Assembly (NCBI GenBank): GCA_011947345.1
Contig: JAAVTG010000832.1
Location: 1-64,000 of the forward strand
Direction: 5' to 3'
DNA: 64,000 nucleotides
Source of the DNA: Phytophthora quininea
Lineage: Eukaryota; Oomycota; Peronosporomycetes; Peronosporales; Peronosporaceae
The notes beneath the pieces were generated by a model. It searched no databases. It was not told the origin of the DNA and saw nothing but the letters and a program-made list of their open reading frames with translations. The position numbers and the translations under genes were made by a program. This document shows, in pieces, positions 52,153 to 63,286 of the stretch (position 1 is its first letter; the number at the start of each line of letters is the position of its first letter).

Positions 52153-53539
52153 GATGCAACGTGAACGTGAAGTTGGAAAAGTGAGTTAAGAAGCGAGCCA
52201 TCTTCGGTGACACTCGAGGATGATGCAACATCCACGAACATGCAGAACTGTCTGTATAGACATCAAACGGACGTCCATGTAGATAGTGTCTCCATTTCTC
52301 TGTTGCTGTTTTGATGGCGAGCAACTCCTTCTCATGCGTAGGCCACGCACGTTCATGTTCATCAAACTTCTTGGAAAAGAAGGCGATCGGATGGTCGGCA
52401 CCATCGTAGTTCTGTGACAGAACTCCACCCATGCAATACCCAGATGCATCGGTTGTTACGACAAACGGTCGTGAGAAGTCGGGCAACTTCAACGTTGGGG
52501 CTTGTTAAAGTGCAAGCTTTAGCGCTAGAAAAGCATTTTCGTGCTCTTCATTCCATGTCCATGGTGTATCGGCTTTAGTTAGTGCTCGTAGAGGACGTGC
52601 AATCTCTGCAAAATCGCAGATAAACTTGCGATAGTACCCGGCCAGCCCCAAGAAACTCAACAGAGCTTTACGGGATGTTGGTGCTGGATACTTCGCGATT
52701 GCTTCGGTCTTGCGAGGGTCTACTTTCAGTCCTTCTTGCGATACCATGTGACCAAGGAAGGCTACTTCCGACTGTCCAAATGAACACTTTGACAAATGCG
52801 CGTACAGTCGTTCACGACGGAGAACGGAACAGACTGTGCGTAAATGCTCAACATGCTCTTCCATGCTCTTGGAAAAGATGCATATGTGATCAAGATAGAC
52901 GACAACAAAATCATACTTCTCAAAGAGCGTACGCATAAGTCTTGACCAAGTTCCTGGCATTCCAGCCATACCCATAGGCGCAACGCACGATTGATAGGTT
53001 TCCTTGTGCGTACGAAACGCAGTGTATGGTCGACTAAATTTAATCACCAACATTTGATGATACCCTTGCGAAAGATCTATCAACGTATAGATGACACATC
53101 CTACCATACGATCAAAAAGTTCTTCGATCATAGGTAATGGAATTTTTGCGATCAGGGTCAAGTTGTTGACGTATCGATAGTCAATCACCCAACGTAACGG
53201 AATTTTCGTGTTACCGCTACGGAGCCATTCAGCTCTACGTGGAAACATGCCCGTTACCGGATCCTTCTTTGGAATAGCGAAGATGTTCGAGACCCATGGA
53301 GAGTTAGACAACTCAATCCATCCTTTGCGTAAGTTTTCCTGTACGAACTCTTCGAGGGCATCTTGCTCCATTTTTGACAAGCGAAACGGTGCTCTTGAGC
53401 TTGGCTTAGCTCCTTCTTTCATGGTCAACCCGAAATTTACTTCTCGAGATGGAGGCAATGTATCCGGTAGCTTATCCGGGAACACATCTGCAAATTCTTC
53501 CTTACCCACCTTACGGATGGGTTCAGGAATTGAATCCAC
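51815..53539 (-). pseudogene. Gypsy-2 reverse transcriptase and RNase H
   Basis: RT blocks: RAPFRLSKME, RWVIDYRYVNN, YTLIDLSQGYHQ. The catalytic box reads VVVYLDHICIF, with His in place of the second Asp of YxDD, which should abolish polymerisation. RNase H starts with VVTTDASGYCMGGVL and includes VYTDSSACSW. An in-frame TAA near 52504 separates RT from RNase H. The two mutations show this copy cannot retrotranspose by itself. Confidence 0.88.
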
Positions 53540-53572
53540 GTCAGCTACCAGCTTGACCTTGATACGAAAGAC

Positions 53573-55290
53573 TTATTCATAGTCTCCGTCCTTCATGTTC
53601 TGATTGAACTGAAGACCATCCACATCCGTGAAGTGAAACTGTTCGGGTATTTCTAGCTCTTCTGTTTGCCAGTTCTCTTGCGGATTGTACTTCTGGAACC
53701 ATGGTTTACCAAAGATCACATCGTGTGAGTCTGGTAGTTTCCATTCCACAAACTCCATTAAAGGAAAGAAGTATCCATCCATTGACACTGGAGCTTGAAC
53801 ATGTTTGACATCCTGCTTAGGAGTCATCGTTCCATCAAAGCGTGTTGCTTGCAGTTTCCGCAAAGCCAATATGGTTGTTGCTATACCGGGCTTGATCACG
53901 TTCTTACTTGGTCCCGTGTCCAATAAGATTCGGACATCTTTGCCGTTGATTCTGCCTCTTCGAATGAAAAGACTGGAAGTCGAACTGGACTTTACTGCAT
54001 TAACCCGCAGGTTTTCGGACGTACTTATTGGTCGCGATCCTTGCAATACCAACTCTCTCTCTTCTGAATGCGATTCGCGCACTTTAGGTTCCACTGGTTG
54101 CAATTCACGCACGCCAGGTACTTCCGCTGGTTGCAATACATCCATACCAGGTTCTTCCGTCATAGCAGTTTTCTCGACTTCACTAGTGGGTGGTATGATC
54201 GTCTCATGTAGCATATCCATTTGCTCTTGGATATCGGCTACGTTCATGGTTACATTCTCTAGGACAACAGTTTCCGAGTTGTCATCACTGTGGTTCACCA
54301 TGTTCATCCGAGCCTGCCCGCGACGACGCGTCTGGTTAAAACGGTTGTATCTCGGCGGGTTTCTTCTGGCTCTCTGCTGCGATCGAATAGGACAGTGGTT
54401 TGCCCTATGAGCAGCGCTTCCACACCTGAAACATAGGTTCCGGCGTATGCACTCTTCTCGCGAAGGTACATGCACATTGTCGATCTCCATCGGCTCAGCT
54501 CCATCGTTGTTTTCATCGTTTGATCGCTTACGGTCATAGGAACGGTACTTGGATCCGTCCGAACGTTTATGACGAGAATGAGACCGATCGTAGTCCAACA
54601 CTGTAGTGACAGCTTTTGCTAGCGTCTCGCAGCGTTTGTACTGAACTTCTTCGCGTATACTGGATGATAGACCACGTAGGAAGTAACTAATTTTGTCGAG
54701 TTCTTCCATCTTTTTAACCTGTGTTACTAGGTCGCGGAACTTGCTGACATACTCAGGCAAGTCTTTGCACTGTTTCTCCTTTAGGTCGTTCATCTGCTCA
54801 CGCAGGCGTTCTTGCATGTCCTCGGGTACGAACTCAGCTTCCAACCTCTTGAAGAAGTCGTCAACACTTAAGAATGTGCCCTTTTCAGCCATGTACCAGT
54901 GTGCGGCACCAAGCTTTAACGTTCCAGCGATGATTGCCAAGATTCTCTCCTTTATGTCGGTGTTTTTGTACGAGATAGCCTTTGCCTGGAAGTATTGATC
55001 GATATTCTGCTTGTACAGTTCAAATGACTCATCCAGAGTGCCTTCCTTCGAGTTTAAGCTCCGAGATTTGTTTCATCTCTGTGAACTGCTTAATGAGCTC
55101 GTTCTGCTTCTCTATCGAGGCGAGCATCGTCTGCATTAACTGTGCAGGGTCTGCCATACTTGATACTTGTAGAGGTCCTTGCGTGCCTTGTCTGCGAGGA
55201 ACGGATCGTCCACCGAAAGACGTAGAAACGAGCCGACAAGCTTCGGGTCCTTGTCACTAGCGTGGACAACGGATGGCTTAGCTCGTGTCA
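53573..55290 (-). pseudogene. Gypsy-2 Gag and protease
   Basis: The frame from 54940 contains a Retrotrans_gag region (AAHWYMAEKGTFLSVDDFF, LPEYVSKFRDLVTQ), a zinc knuckle CFRCGSAAHRANHC (CX2CX4HX4C, the standard spacing) and an aspartic protease motif LLDTGPSKNVI. The extreme N-terminus, starting at 55290 (MTRAKPSVVHAS) or 55154 (MADPAQLMQTML), is in other frames. The element's Pol follows 34 bp downstream in another frame. Confidence 0.85.
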
Positions 55291-55691
55291 TAACCTAGCC
55301 CAATTGGGCCAAAACAACGAGACTTTTAGAGGTTGCTGGGCAAGTAAACCAAGAGCGCGCCTGACTTACCGGTTAGCCTAAGAATTATGTCCAAAATTGA
55401 ACACTCAGGGTAAATAACGGGGCAGGTGTTGAAGAACGGTAATTACACTTATAGCCTAGCACAAATAGCCGTGGCGGAGCACTGTAGAGTACCACAAAGC
55501 CCACCAGCCAGATTTGCTTCAATCAGCGTGCGACGACCAGAAACCAAAATTACGGTTCTAGCCACGCGGATGGGAGCAGTTACGCAATCAGGGAGCAATA
55601 CTTCAGCCCTCACACCCAAAACTCCTGTAGATTTGCGGCGGACAGCGACGACCGAGATGGACAGCGACGACCACTCCCCCGTGCTACCAGA

Positions 55692-56088
55692 TGTCGGGAC
55701 GCGGCGGCGGTGGCGGTGGTGAGGTAAGCGTTGGTTTGGATACTGTGGAGGGACGACGCAAATTGGAAACTGAACTATGTTTGTGATGTTCTCTTTGCTA
55801 GCTACGACATGCATGCCATGGAGGCGCTTCTTGGGCTTCTCCATGGTGGGTAAGTTTCTTTTCTTTGCCTATACTAAACCTAAATATAAAACGTTTCCTT
55901 TTCCTTTGTTTTCCTAAGAGTTGCCGATGAGTGCTCGGCACTCAAGTGGCGAGTGCCTGCCGTGCGCTCCTGGCCTCACAAGGCAGGCTGGCGTACGGCG
56001 GCCGTGGCACTTGGCCGCTGGCGTGCAGGTCAGCACGCCAGGAAGAAGTTGGCCCGGGCGTGCTGACCTGCACCCACCCGGCCTGACA
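55692..56088 (-). repeat. Gypsy-2 5' LTR
   Basis: 397 bp, highly similar to 49921-50314. Differences include an extra repeat unit in the GGCGGCGGTGG stretch and single bases near 55735, 55993 and 56073. Confidence 0.92.
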
Positions 56089-56372
56089 GTTGCGCAACTT
56101 CGATATTTGACTGGGGATTAGTCGCCAACGTGCTGATCTCGTCGTGCGCTTGAGTACCCGTCGCCACATTTGCCGTAGGATCGTGCGCGTTGAAGTTGCT
56201 AGTTGTTGGTGAATTCTCCGAACTACCATCACCACTCGCAATGTCTTTCTTCTCTTCATGTGCTTCTGAGAGTCGCTTTAAATGCAAGCTGCAAAAGTTG
56301 TGACGGCTAACGTCTCGGTCAAACCACTTCTGCAAGAACGGTAACGTAAACAACGTCCACGTGCTCTCACAC

Positions 56373-57186
56373 TCAGCAAGATTCGTAGTGACCCCAAAGC
56401 GGATCGTACAGAGTTGCCCATATCTTGTGCTTCGAAACATCCGCTCCTTTCATCTGAATCTCGACGATTTGAACCATCCAGTGTTCTAAGGATTCCATAT
56501 ATATAGGAACGAGAACGTAGCTGCAGGAAGCCAATCGGTAGTCCGGGAGAGTGGTGTCGCTGTTAGCAACAGCACCGCAAGCAACAGCATAGCAACCGTG
56601 ACAATAGCGACTAACGTAGCACATAGCGGCATCCATCACAGCATCGTTAAGGCGCTTGCTTCTTGCAAGACGTCCGATGATATCGCTGAAAGGGGTCATC
56701 ACGCTTCGCCCAACGCTATCAGGCAGCGTCATGAATTCATGAGACAGCGAAGATTGCCCAAAACGTTGCGCAACTTCTTGGGCAAGCGACACCGTGTTCA
56801 GCCGGACATCCTCAAGGAAGGGAACTTCCAAGTCCTCGTGACCGCTCCAGTCCTGCTGTACCCATTCCAGATCACGTTGATAGGACTCGCATCGCTTCAC
56901 GACATCGTAAAAGTCAAACACTCGGTGAACATAATTCCTGCACAGGCAAACAATAAGTCCGTGTAACTTTGCAAGACAACGCAACCAACTCACATACATT
57001 GTGAAGCCTCCCATTTCTGTAGCCACGTATGCTACAGGAACAAGGGCATCTATCTAGCTCGAGCTCCACGTCTTCCACCTGCTGGTCCAGCCATTGCACA
57101 AGCGCACCATTCACACGCCTCAACAATGCCCGGGGTATGACAAAATTCTCATCGGTTCTTGCGATGACAGCTCGGCGTTGAATCAC
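56373..57186 (-). pseudogene. MULE Ulp1-like (C48) protease, N-terminal part, split from its Cys by Gypsy-2
   Basis: After an intron (about 57002-56940, GTATGT...TGCAG) the frame reads LARSKRLNDAVMDAAMCYVSRYC, then HWMVQIVEI (catalytic His region) and ATLYDPLWG (catalytic Asp region). The missing catalytic Cys segment (QDDGVSCGLFCIAQAYNYV) lies on the far side of Gypsy-2 at 49910-49671. All three parts of a C48 active site are thus in the genome but no longer contiguous. Ulp1-like proteases cleave SUMO-like conjugates. In MULEs such fused proteases are known from plants; their transposon role is unclear. Confidence 0.75.
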
Positions 57187-57281
57187 GGTTGGTGCTCTGC
57201 TGAGTAGGAAATTTTCTTCATACAGAACTGGGTATTTTTACTCGTCGCAGCAACTTTTGCCAGATCTGGTGTTCGGCACAT

Positions 57282-59860
57282 TTATAGAACAAAGTCCTCA
57301 ATTGTAATAGGACAACTGCTTTCGCAGTCTACAACACCTCTGCGACGTGAGCATGATGATTTTGCCCGAGATGTTGAAGGAGGCGGCAACTTAATTACTT
57401 CTAAGCTGTCAATTGCATCAGCTCGCAACAGAAGTGCCTCTGTTTCTGCGATGATCTCTTCCGTAGTTTTAGACGGTGCTTCACCCTTTGTTGCGATCAG
57501 GTGCTGGGAATAGTCGCTCATCTGCAGGTCCGGGAGCGAAATCTGCGATGGATTATCGACGTAGCAAACCGCTAGATCATCCGGCAAAGATTCTATCACA
57601 GGGACGCTTGCCAGAGATTCTGCTTCACCGACCTCAACAGTATGTTGGTCGTCTTTCAGTGAGTCCTCCATGCGAGCTTCATGTGTTCCTGTTGGTGTGC
57701 CGTCCAGCGGAAGTTGCGCACCTTCCAAAGGAGTGCTGCCTTCATCCAGGTCGCTGTCAGAGTCAGATTCGTGTTCATGTTGAAGTGGGGTCACGCTCCA
57801 TTTCTGCATGAACACATTCTGTGGTGTAGGAATCCACTGAACTTTCGCTAAGGCGGCAGCGAGCTTCCGCACACAACAATACACCTTCCAGATTGTCAGG
57901 CAATTGTTGGGCGTGATCTGAAGGAACCAGATCCGACCCTGCCCGAGCCAGTGTGGCTTCCGCTCACTGTCTACGCTGAAGGCAAATATAAACCGACGCT
58001 GCAGGCACGAGTCTTCGCCTGTACGTCGAAACACTCTCTCACACGCTCAAAACCCCGTGGCACCAGCAGACGAAGGTTGCCTGGTTCCGTGGACTCTCTT
58101 ACGGGGTGCTGGAGTATAACTCCGGCTGGAAGTCACGTTGGAATGCGACCCGCACTCCACACACAAGGGCCCTTTCGCCCAACACTCCCCTATTAATAGG
58201 ATCAAACCAAAATACACTCTAACTACCACTCTTCAGTCTTGGCCTGACCAAAGAACACTCACTTCACGAAGGTCTGTGTTCGCTGGCAGGGATAACCCAC
58301 GACAACAGGGCTAGGTGCTTACCTAGGACGCTTGGCCGCTTGGAAAGTCGGGGAAAATTCTGCTCTGTTTGTATCGCCCTCTCGGGCTCTTACTCTTTCT
58401 AATCTTACCCTTATCTATGAATCTATACAAATGTCAAGTGAAACGCAAGCGTCGCCGTCGGAGCTACCCATCCGAAGTTTCACGACCAGGCGATGGTTCG
58501 CAATAGCGACCACCTCGGGATAGCGACCTTCACTGAACCTTTGCCTCGCGTCGCCATTGGTCCATCTCGACGCCTTTTATCAGCCAATAGCGGAGGCGAC
58601 AGTTCGTTGACGGATCTTGGAGAAATCTCCACACCATAATTCACTGTTGTCCGCAGATCAGCAAAAGCCTCGTAGAAACGATGTGATGGCAGTTGTTGAA
58701 GACAATCCACAATCGGTAGTATTTCCGCTCGGACCATGTTATACTTTTCGCACTCAGACACAACCGTGTGCCCGCAAACTTCATCCTTCTTCAGTCTCAC
58801 GTACGCGATTCTTTTCTTGATTCCAGCAGGATTGCAGATGAAGGTTGCGTCGCACCCACTCCAGTCAACCGACTAACAGACCGAAGATGCTGAATAGTGG
58901 AATTAACGCTGGGGACCACATTTCGTGCTGTTGACATGGTCCAGCGAGTTGGAAGTTGCGCAACTTCAAACGTATCCGCGCAACGACACGCTGAAAGAAC
59001 GCTACACAAGTGCTTACATATCAATCTTGTCGACGCAAAAAACAAGCAGTCACACTCAATAACGCCAGCTGCAGGCCACGAAACCTGAATCTGGCCTCCC
59101 TCGGATAACGCGAGCTGGTATCTGTCTGTGTCACCGTCGACAAAGGGATGCCAATTCCAGCTCTTTCCATCCAATAGATAACGATCCCATTGACCACGGA
59201 TCAACTTCATCGTAAAGTCACTTAGCACTTCTCCGACTTTCTGAAGTTCACGGGGTAGATCGCACGTCATGGGGAGCCGAATATCAAACAAAGTCGCAGC
59301 TGTCGCCAAACCACGCAAAACGCTGAGTTGATGCTGCAAAAGTACTCGAACGCATCGATCAATGCTGGTTTTTGGCCAAGCAGTTGCTTCAGCTGATTCC
59401 AGCCTGCTTCAACACGATTAGTGTTCGTGTTACCGGCAGAGAAGCACCGTCGGCGACCGTAATTTGCCCACATGCTGCTGCAGCTCATCCAATTCCGTGT
59501 GAAATACGCTGCAAACGTAGGCGCGTTCTTCAGCACGCGACGCTCAAAGACCTTCAACCTATTATCGAACTGCTCTCAGTAGGTACATACATAAGGTCGG
59601 CAAATAAGTGCTCGATCTCGCTCCGAAAAATTGGCCTCACGAAGTATTTTTTTGTGCGATCATTCGCTTCACGTATCGGAGAGCATGAAACTGACACAAA
59701 AGGATCTGCAAAAGTGTCAGTCTCTGCGAATAAGATGTTCCTTTTCGTTGGACGCACCGCGGATTTGGGAAACGCTTCGCGCAGAGTCGTCCACTCGGTG
59801 AAGTCCTTGTCAATAACTAGACTTTGTAGTTCATTCGATGCTGGGTTGTTCTTGATAAAT
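57282..59860 (-). pseudogene. MULE transposase core, SWIM finger and linker region
   Basis: From right to left: SLVIDKDFTEWTTLREAF (about 59820-59760; a catalytic Asp of the MULE DDE fold), then ERNW-like TRNWMSCSSMWANYGR and AGNTNTNRVEAGWNQLKQLLG (MULE signature). A SWIM zinc finger CDCLFFASTRLICKHLC (CxC...CxH) lies near 59060-59000. After a doubtful stretch at 58010-58500, a linker frame (57282-58034) is acidic (ESDSDSDLDEG). The frame changes several times. Confidence 0.8.
58010..58500. other. Possible small insertion within the MULE
   Basis: Neither strand continues the transposase frame through this stretch, although both flanks are element-coding. It could be a solo LTR or an intron-rich non-coding part. 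I found no convincing target duplication. Confidence 0.35.
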
Positions 59861-60539
59861 TAACGCAACACAGCGAGCAGTGTTGGCTTCTGCTGGTTGA
59901 TGCACATGAAGTCCAGCACGGACACTCCCGACCCGTAGCAACCGTAGCAACGAGAGAACCTGAGTGACAACGCATTCCTGGTCAAACATATCATTCACAA
60001 ACTAGGAAAGTTGCGCAACTTCACGGCACTTACCTACGTAAAACCCAATATTGGTGTAGTTATGAGTCCAATCAAGCTCGAGAGTATCGTTCCACATGCA
60101 AAATATCTCTCGCTGCCCGCTTGTCTGCAAAACAATCCCGACCGTGTGGTCGGATTCACCTTACAAAACTAGGCATCCATTGGTCTTGTCCGTCACAAAT
60201 TCTGCCAACACCAATTTCAGCCGATGCTCGGATGTACTCTTTCCAAGTCAAGCATTCATAAGATTGCGAATCTGCTGAGAAGATATCGGGATCCCTAGAC
60301 ACGCAACAACGATAAGCTACCCTGACCACACACTCTCAAACGCTGTCCGCACCGGTCTGGTCCGCAACGAAGTTCGAAATCTGCTTGGTTTCGGTGTTAG
60401 TTTGACCGAACGCATCCAACATTGCAAGCACGGAGTCGCTAATTAAGTCCTTGCATTGCTTGAGTGCGGCGTAAATGGTTTAGTTGGTCACATGATTGTG
60501 GATTCTCTCCTGCGATATAACAATACAGTCCAGTCAACA

Positions 60540-61162
60540 CTAACTATAAAACAATCGTGAGTGCCTTTGACAAACTTCTTGTGTTCTCTTAATGACCCAC
60601 TGTCGCTTTAGTGTGTCCTGTGATCTACAGCTCTTCGCACGCTTTGCTGCCCGTGCACTAGGGTCTGTTGCTCTCACGCATACGACCGCGACACGGAACG
60701 AGGCGGAGAACCCGCGGAACCGGTTGCTCTTGACTCGTTTGCCGGTTCCCCGCGACTTCTGTTTGCAACTCAGCGTACACACATACTTCCTGAATGCGTA
60801 TCCAAGCTCGGTCGGTACCTGGCGCTCTGGATACTTTGAGCGCTGCTTGTTGTAGTAGCGCGCCGTCTGACAGTCTCGCGTCCTATAAACCACCAAATTC
60901 TCCCGCTCGTACTGCTCCAAAAATGTGAAAAACTCGGCCCACGTGGAAAACGTCTTGCCCTCAATGCTCGGAACGACTGCTAGTGGCAAATGAACAGCTA
61001 CGTTTGGGTGTTTAGAATCTTGACACAGTGAAACTTTGGAATAGAGCACTTACCTCGCGTTTCAACCACCGGCTGAGCTGGGTCAACGTCTTTGTCATCA
61101 TCACTGCTGCTTCTTGCCTCTGCATCGGGCTCCCGTTTCCTCATGCTGTCGGCTCGATCCAT
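60540..61162 (-). CDS. MULE transposase N-terminal domain (FAR1-like), two exons
   Basis: Exon 1 61162-61054 (MDRADSMRKREPDAEARSS, acidic). Intron 61053-60980 (GTAAGT...CACTAG). Exon 2 continues AVVPSIEGKTFSTWAEFFTFLEQYERENLVVYRTRD, the FAR1/WRKY-GCM1-type DNA-binding start of Mutator transposases, with a Cys in TLSCKQKSRG. The frame stops at 60540. The catalytic core is downstream in other frames. Confidence 0.65.
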
Positions 61163-61503
61163 ACTTGCGCGCAAAACACAGCTCCTCGTGCGCAGAAGCC
61201 AGTAAAATCCAGAATGAGCATTTTGATCTGCTGGCACGGTCCTTCCCGCGGTCCGGTTAACGAGAAGCCGTAAAATACATGAAATAAAGTTGCGCACCTT
61301 GCATTTGGCAAGGTGTTTTAACGAGTACAGACAACGACGTTGAGACTCGACCCCCATAAAAACTCGACCCCATACAGCGGAATTTTATTTTCAAGTCAAG
61401 TGTACAAAAACATACAAACCGCTTTTTACCAATCAGATAGAATCTCCAGTTACTGGCCAGCGTGTCTTGCCGGTTTCGCGCCATTTTCAGTTTTGCTGCT
61501 GAA

Positions 61504-62851
61504 ATGAAACCTAAACGCTGCCAGAAGCAATACACTATTAAGGAGCGACGTGAAGCTGTCGAGCAAGCTGCAGTGCAGGGCTGCAAACCCGCGGCTAGAG
61601 CACTCAAAATACCCTTGAGCACACTAAAGGGTTGGAGGAAAAAGAGCAATGTTCTGTTTGAGTTTAAAGGGGCTCAGACGAGTAGATCTACGAAAGGCCA
61701 GGGTGCGAAAAGCAAGATCACCTTCGGACATGACTTAGTCACTTTCATGAAGGACGTGCGTCGCGAAGAAGAGGTGAGATCAACGAATTTTATTGTTTAT
61801 ATTATTACTGATGTTTTTTTCTAGTACTTGTGTACAGCCAGCATGATAGAGTATATTAAGCTGGAGCATGGAGCATGGCTGAGTGCTTATCTGGCGACGA
61901 AGTAAACTCCAGAGAGCGGAGTAAGCGCTCTTATGCGCTTGTGCCAGCGCTTTGCAGCACGGTAAATTTTTATATTTTATTGTAAACTAATTCTAAGGAA
62001 TTATTTCCGACGTAGACATGGCTTTTCGGTTCAAAAGCCTAGCCACACTAAGAAGGATGAAGGTGATCTGATAGAGACGCATCTAAAATTTGCTACCGAA
62101 TTTTGGGAGGAACATGCAGCCTCCTGACTCTGCAATTTTTAATGTTGACGAGACTGCAATCTATTTCGACACGCCCCCCACACACACACACACACACAAA
62201 ATCTGGGCCATTAAGGGACGTAAAGGCTCCGTCAAGGTGAAGCACGTCCAGAAAAACTCGGGTAGGCTTACTGCTGTGCTTACAATCAGAGCGGACGGTA
62301 AGTTTTTCTATTAGTTTTTAATATTTTCTGAGCTAATTTTTTACAGGAAAAAAGCTACCTATTCTCTTCATATTGGAGGAATGCCAGGTGGTGCCGTGGA
62401 GACCGATGAGCTTCCAACATATCCTGTAGGACATGTGTACACAGTCCAGGAGAATGGCTGGATGGACGCTACGGTCTGGCAAACATTCGTAAAGAGTCTA
62501 CTGAAGTACGAAATCGACGCTCCCTCCGTACTTCTTTTGGATAATTTTGAGTCCCACGTATTGAAAGAAGGTCAAGATATCGTGGCGGATGAGACGTCTG
62601 TCATTGTGTGCCCAGTTCCTCCTAACAGCACGTCCGTGTGCCAACCCCTCGATGTTGGGGTCATGGATCCGCTGAAAAAGAAACTCGTCGCAGAGTGGCC
62701 ACGCGATAACGTTGCTGCTACTCGGACTGCCAAGGAAAAGGGCCGTGAGGCAGTGCTGCGTACAATTCGTGCGTGGGAAGACATATCAAGTGAGTGCGTT
62801 GTCCGCAGTTTCGAAAAGGCAATTCCGAAGGAGCCGATCGCTTTAGTGTAG
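61504..62851 (+). CDS. pogo-like transposase (psq HTH and DDE_1), several exons
   Basis: Start MKPKRCQKQYTIKERREAV, a psq-type helix-turn-helix (AARALKIPLSTLKGW) for TIR binding. A GT-AG intron follows at about 61772-61824. Exon 2 has a jerky-like segment and probably another intron near 61960-61996. The DDE_1 domain begins with IFNVDETAIYFDTPP (first Asp). An intron lies at 62299-62345 (GTAAGT...ACAG). Then SVLLLDNFESHV (second Asp) and VPPNSTSVCQPLDVGVMDPLKKKL (third Asp). It ends at 62851. A (CA)n tract inside the first catalytic region adds a THTHTH stretch. Possibly intact if introns are as drawn. Confidence 0.75.
62177..62199 (+). repeat. (CA)n microsatellite in transposase coding sequence
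   Basis: CACACACA repeated about ten times, read as Thr-His repeats right after the first catalytic Asp motif. Confidence 0.9.
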
Positions 62852-63012
62852 GGCAATATACAAGATTCAGCAATAGCTTCAATATTGACCAATAGAAATT
62901 GAGTTTTGTTTTCGGGTCTTTCGGGGTCGAGTTTCCATGTCATTTGTCCTTTCTCTAACTATATAGCAAGTCCACGTCGGGGTGGGGTCGAGTTTCACCG
63001 TCGTTGTCTGTA

Positions 63013-63286
63013 CGCCTGCCCGACACCAGTGCCGATATCAGCACCGCGTCAACAACAGCAGCTACATCATCTACGACCGCCAACACGAGATCTTCATAAT
63101 CAACGCCGCGTCATCGCGCCGACTTCATAATCTCCGCCAACGGGTGGCGGAGCGAAGACCTCGGGCGCTGCCACAGGGCTACCCCGAGGGAGTACTGGTA
63201 GACTAACACCAAAACTAATCACTTCGCAATTTGCATTAGCGCGCAAATGGCATACAATTATCGTGTTCATATGACCAAGCAAGGAA
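63013..63286. other. Flank between pogo-like element and LINE-C
   Basis: A plus-strand frame (YQHRVNNSSYIIYDRQHEIF) is readable but unidentified. Confidence 0.3.

Larger units (their letters stand above)
49921..56088 (-). mobile_element. Gypsy-2, complete chromodomain LTR retrotransposon
   Basis: LTRs at 55692-56088 (5', element orientation) and 49921-50314 (3') differ by a few substitutions and small indels. The 5-bp target duplication GTTGC is at 49916-49920 and 56089-56093. Order on the minus strand: gag-protease, RT, RNase H, integrase, chromodomain. A purine tract AGCAGGGGAGA precedes the 3' LTR. Several frame breaks, a nonsense codon and an altered RT active site suggest it is older and more decayed than Gypsy-1. 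Confidence 0.93.
49671..61162 (-). mobile_element. Large MULE-type element (FAR1-like, MULE transposase, SWIM, Ulp1-like protease), interrupted by Gypsy-2
   Basis: Read from right to left, the coding parts are: a FAR1/WRKY-GCM1-like N-terminal domain, a MULE DDE transposase core, a SWIM zinc finger, a linker region, and a C48 (Ulp1-like) cysteine protease. Gypsy-2 (49921-56088) splits the protease. Excluding it, the coding span is about 5.3 kb. I did not find terminal inverted repeats, so the ends given are coding limits. Short GT-AG introns are visible at 61053-60980 and near 57000-56940. Confidence 0.75.
61328..63010 (+). mobile_element. pogo-like Tc1/mariner DNA transposon (1683 bp)
   Basis: Termini are CAGACAACGACG (61328-61339) and CGTCGTTGTCTG (62999-63010), flanked by TA (61326-61327, 63011-63012). 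Inside the TIRs, AAACTCGACCCCA at 61360-61372 and its complement at 62983-62995 form a second inverted motif. Further copies are at 61344-61355 and 62923-62934. It encodes a CENP-B/psq-HTH plus DDE_1 transposase with short introns. A CAG start plus TA duplication is typical of pogo/Tigger. Confidence 0.92.
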
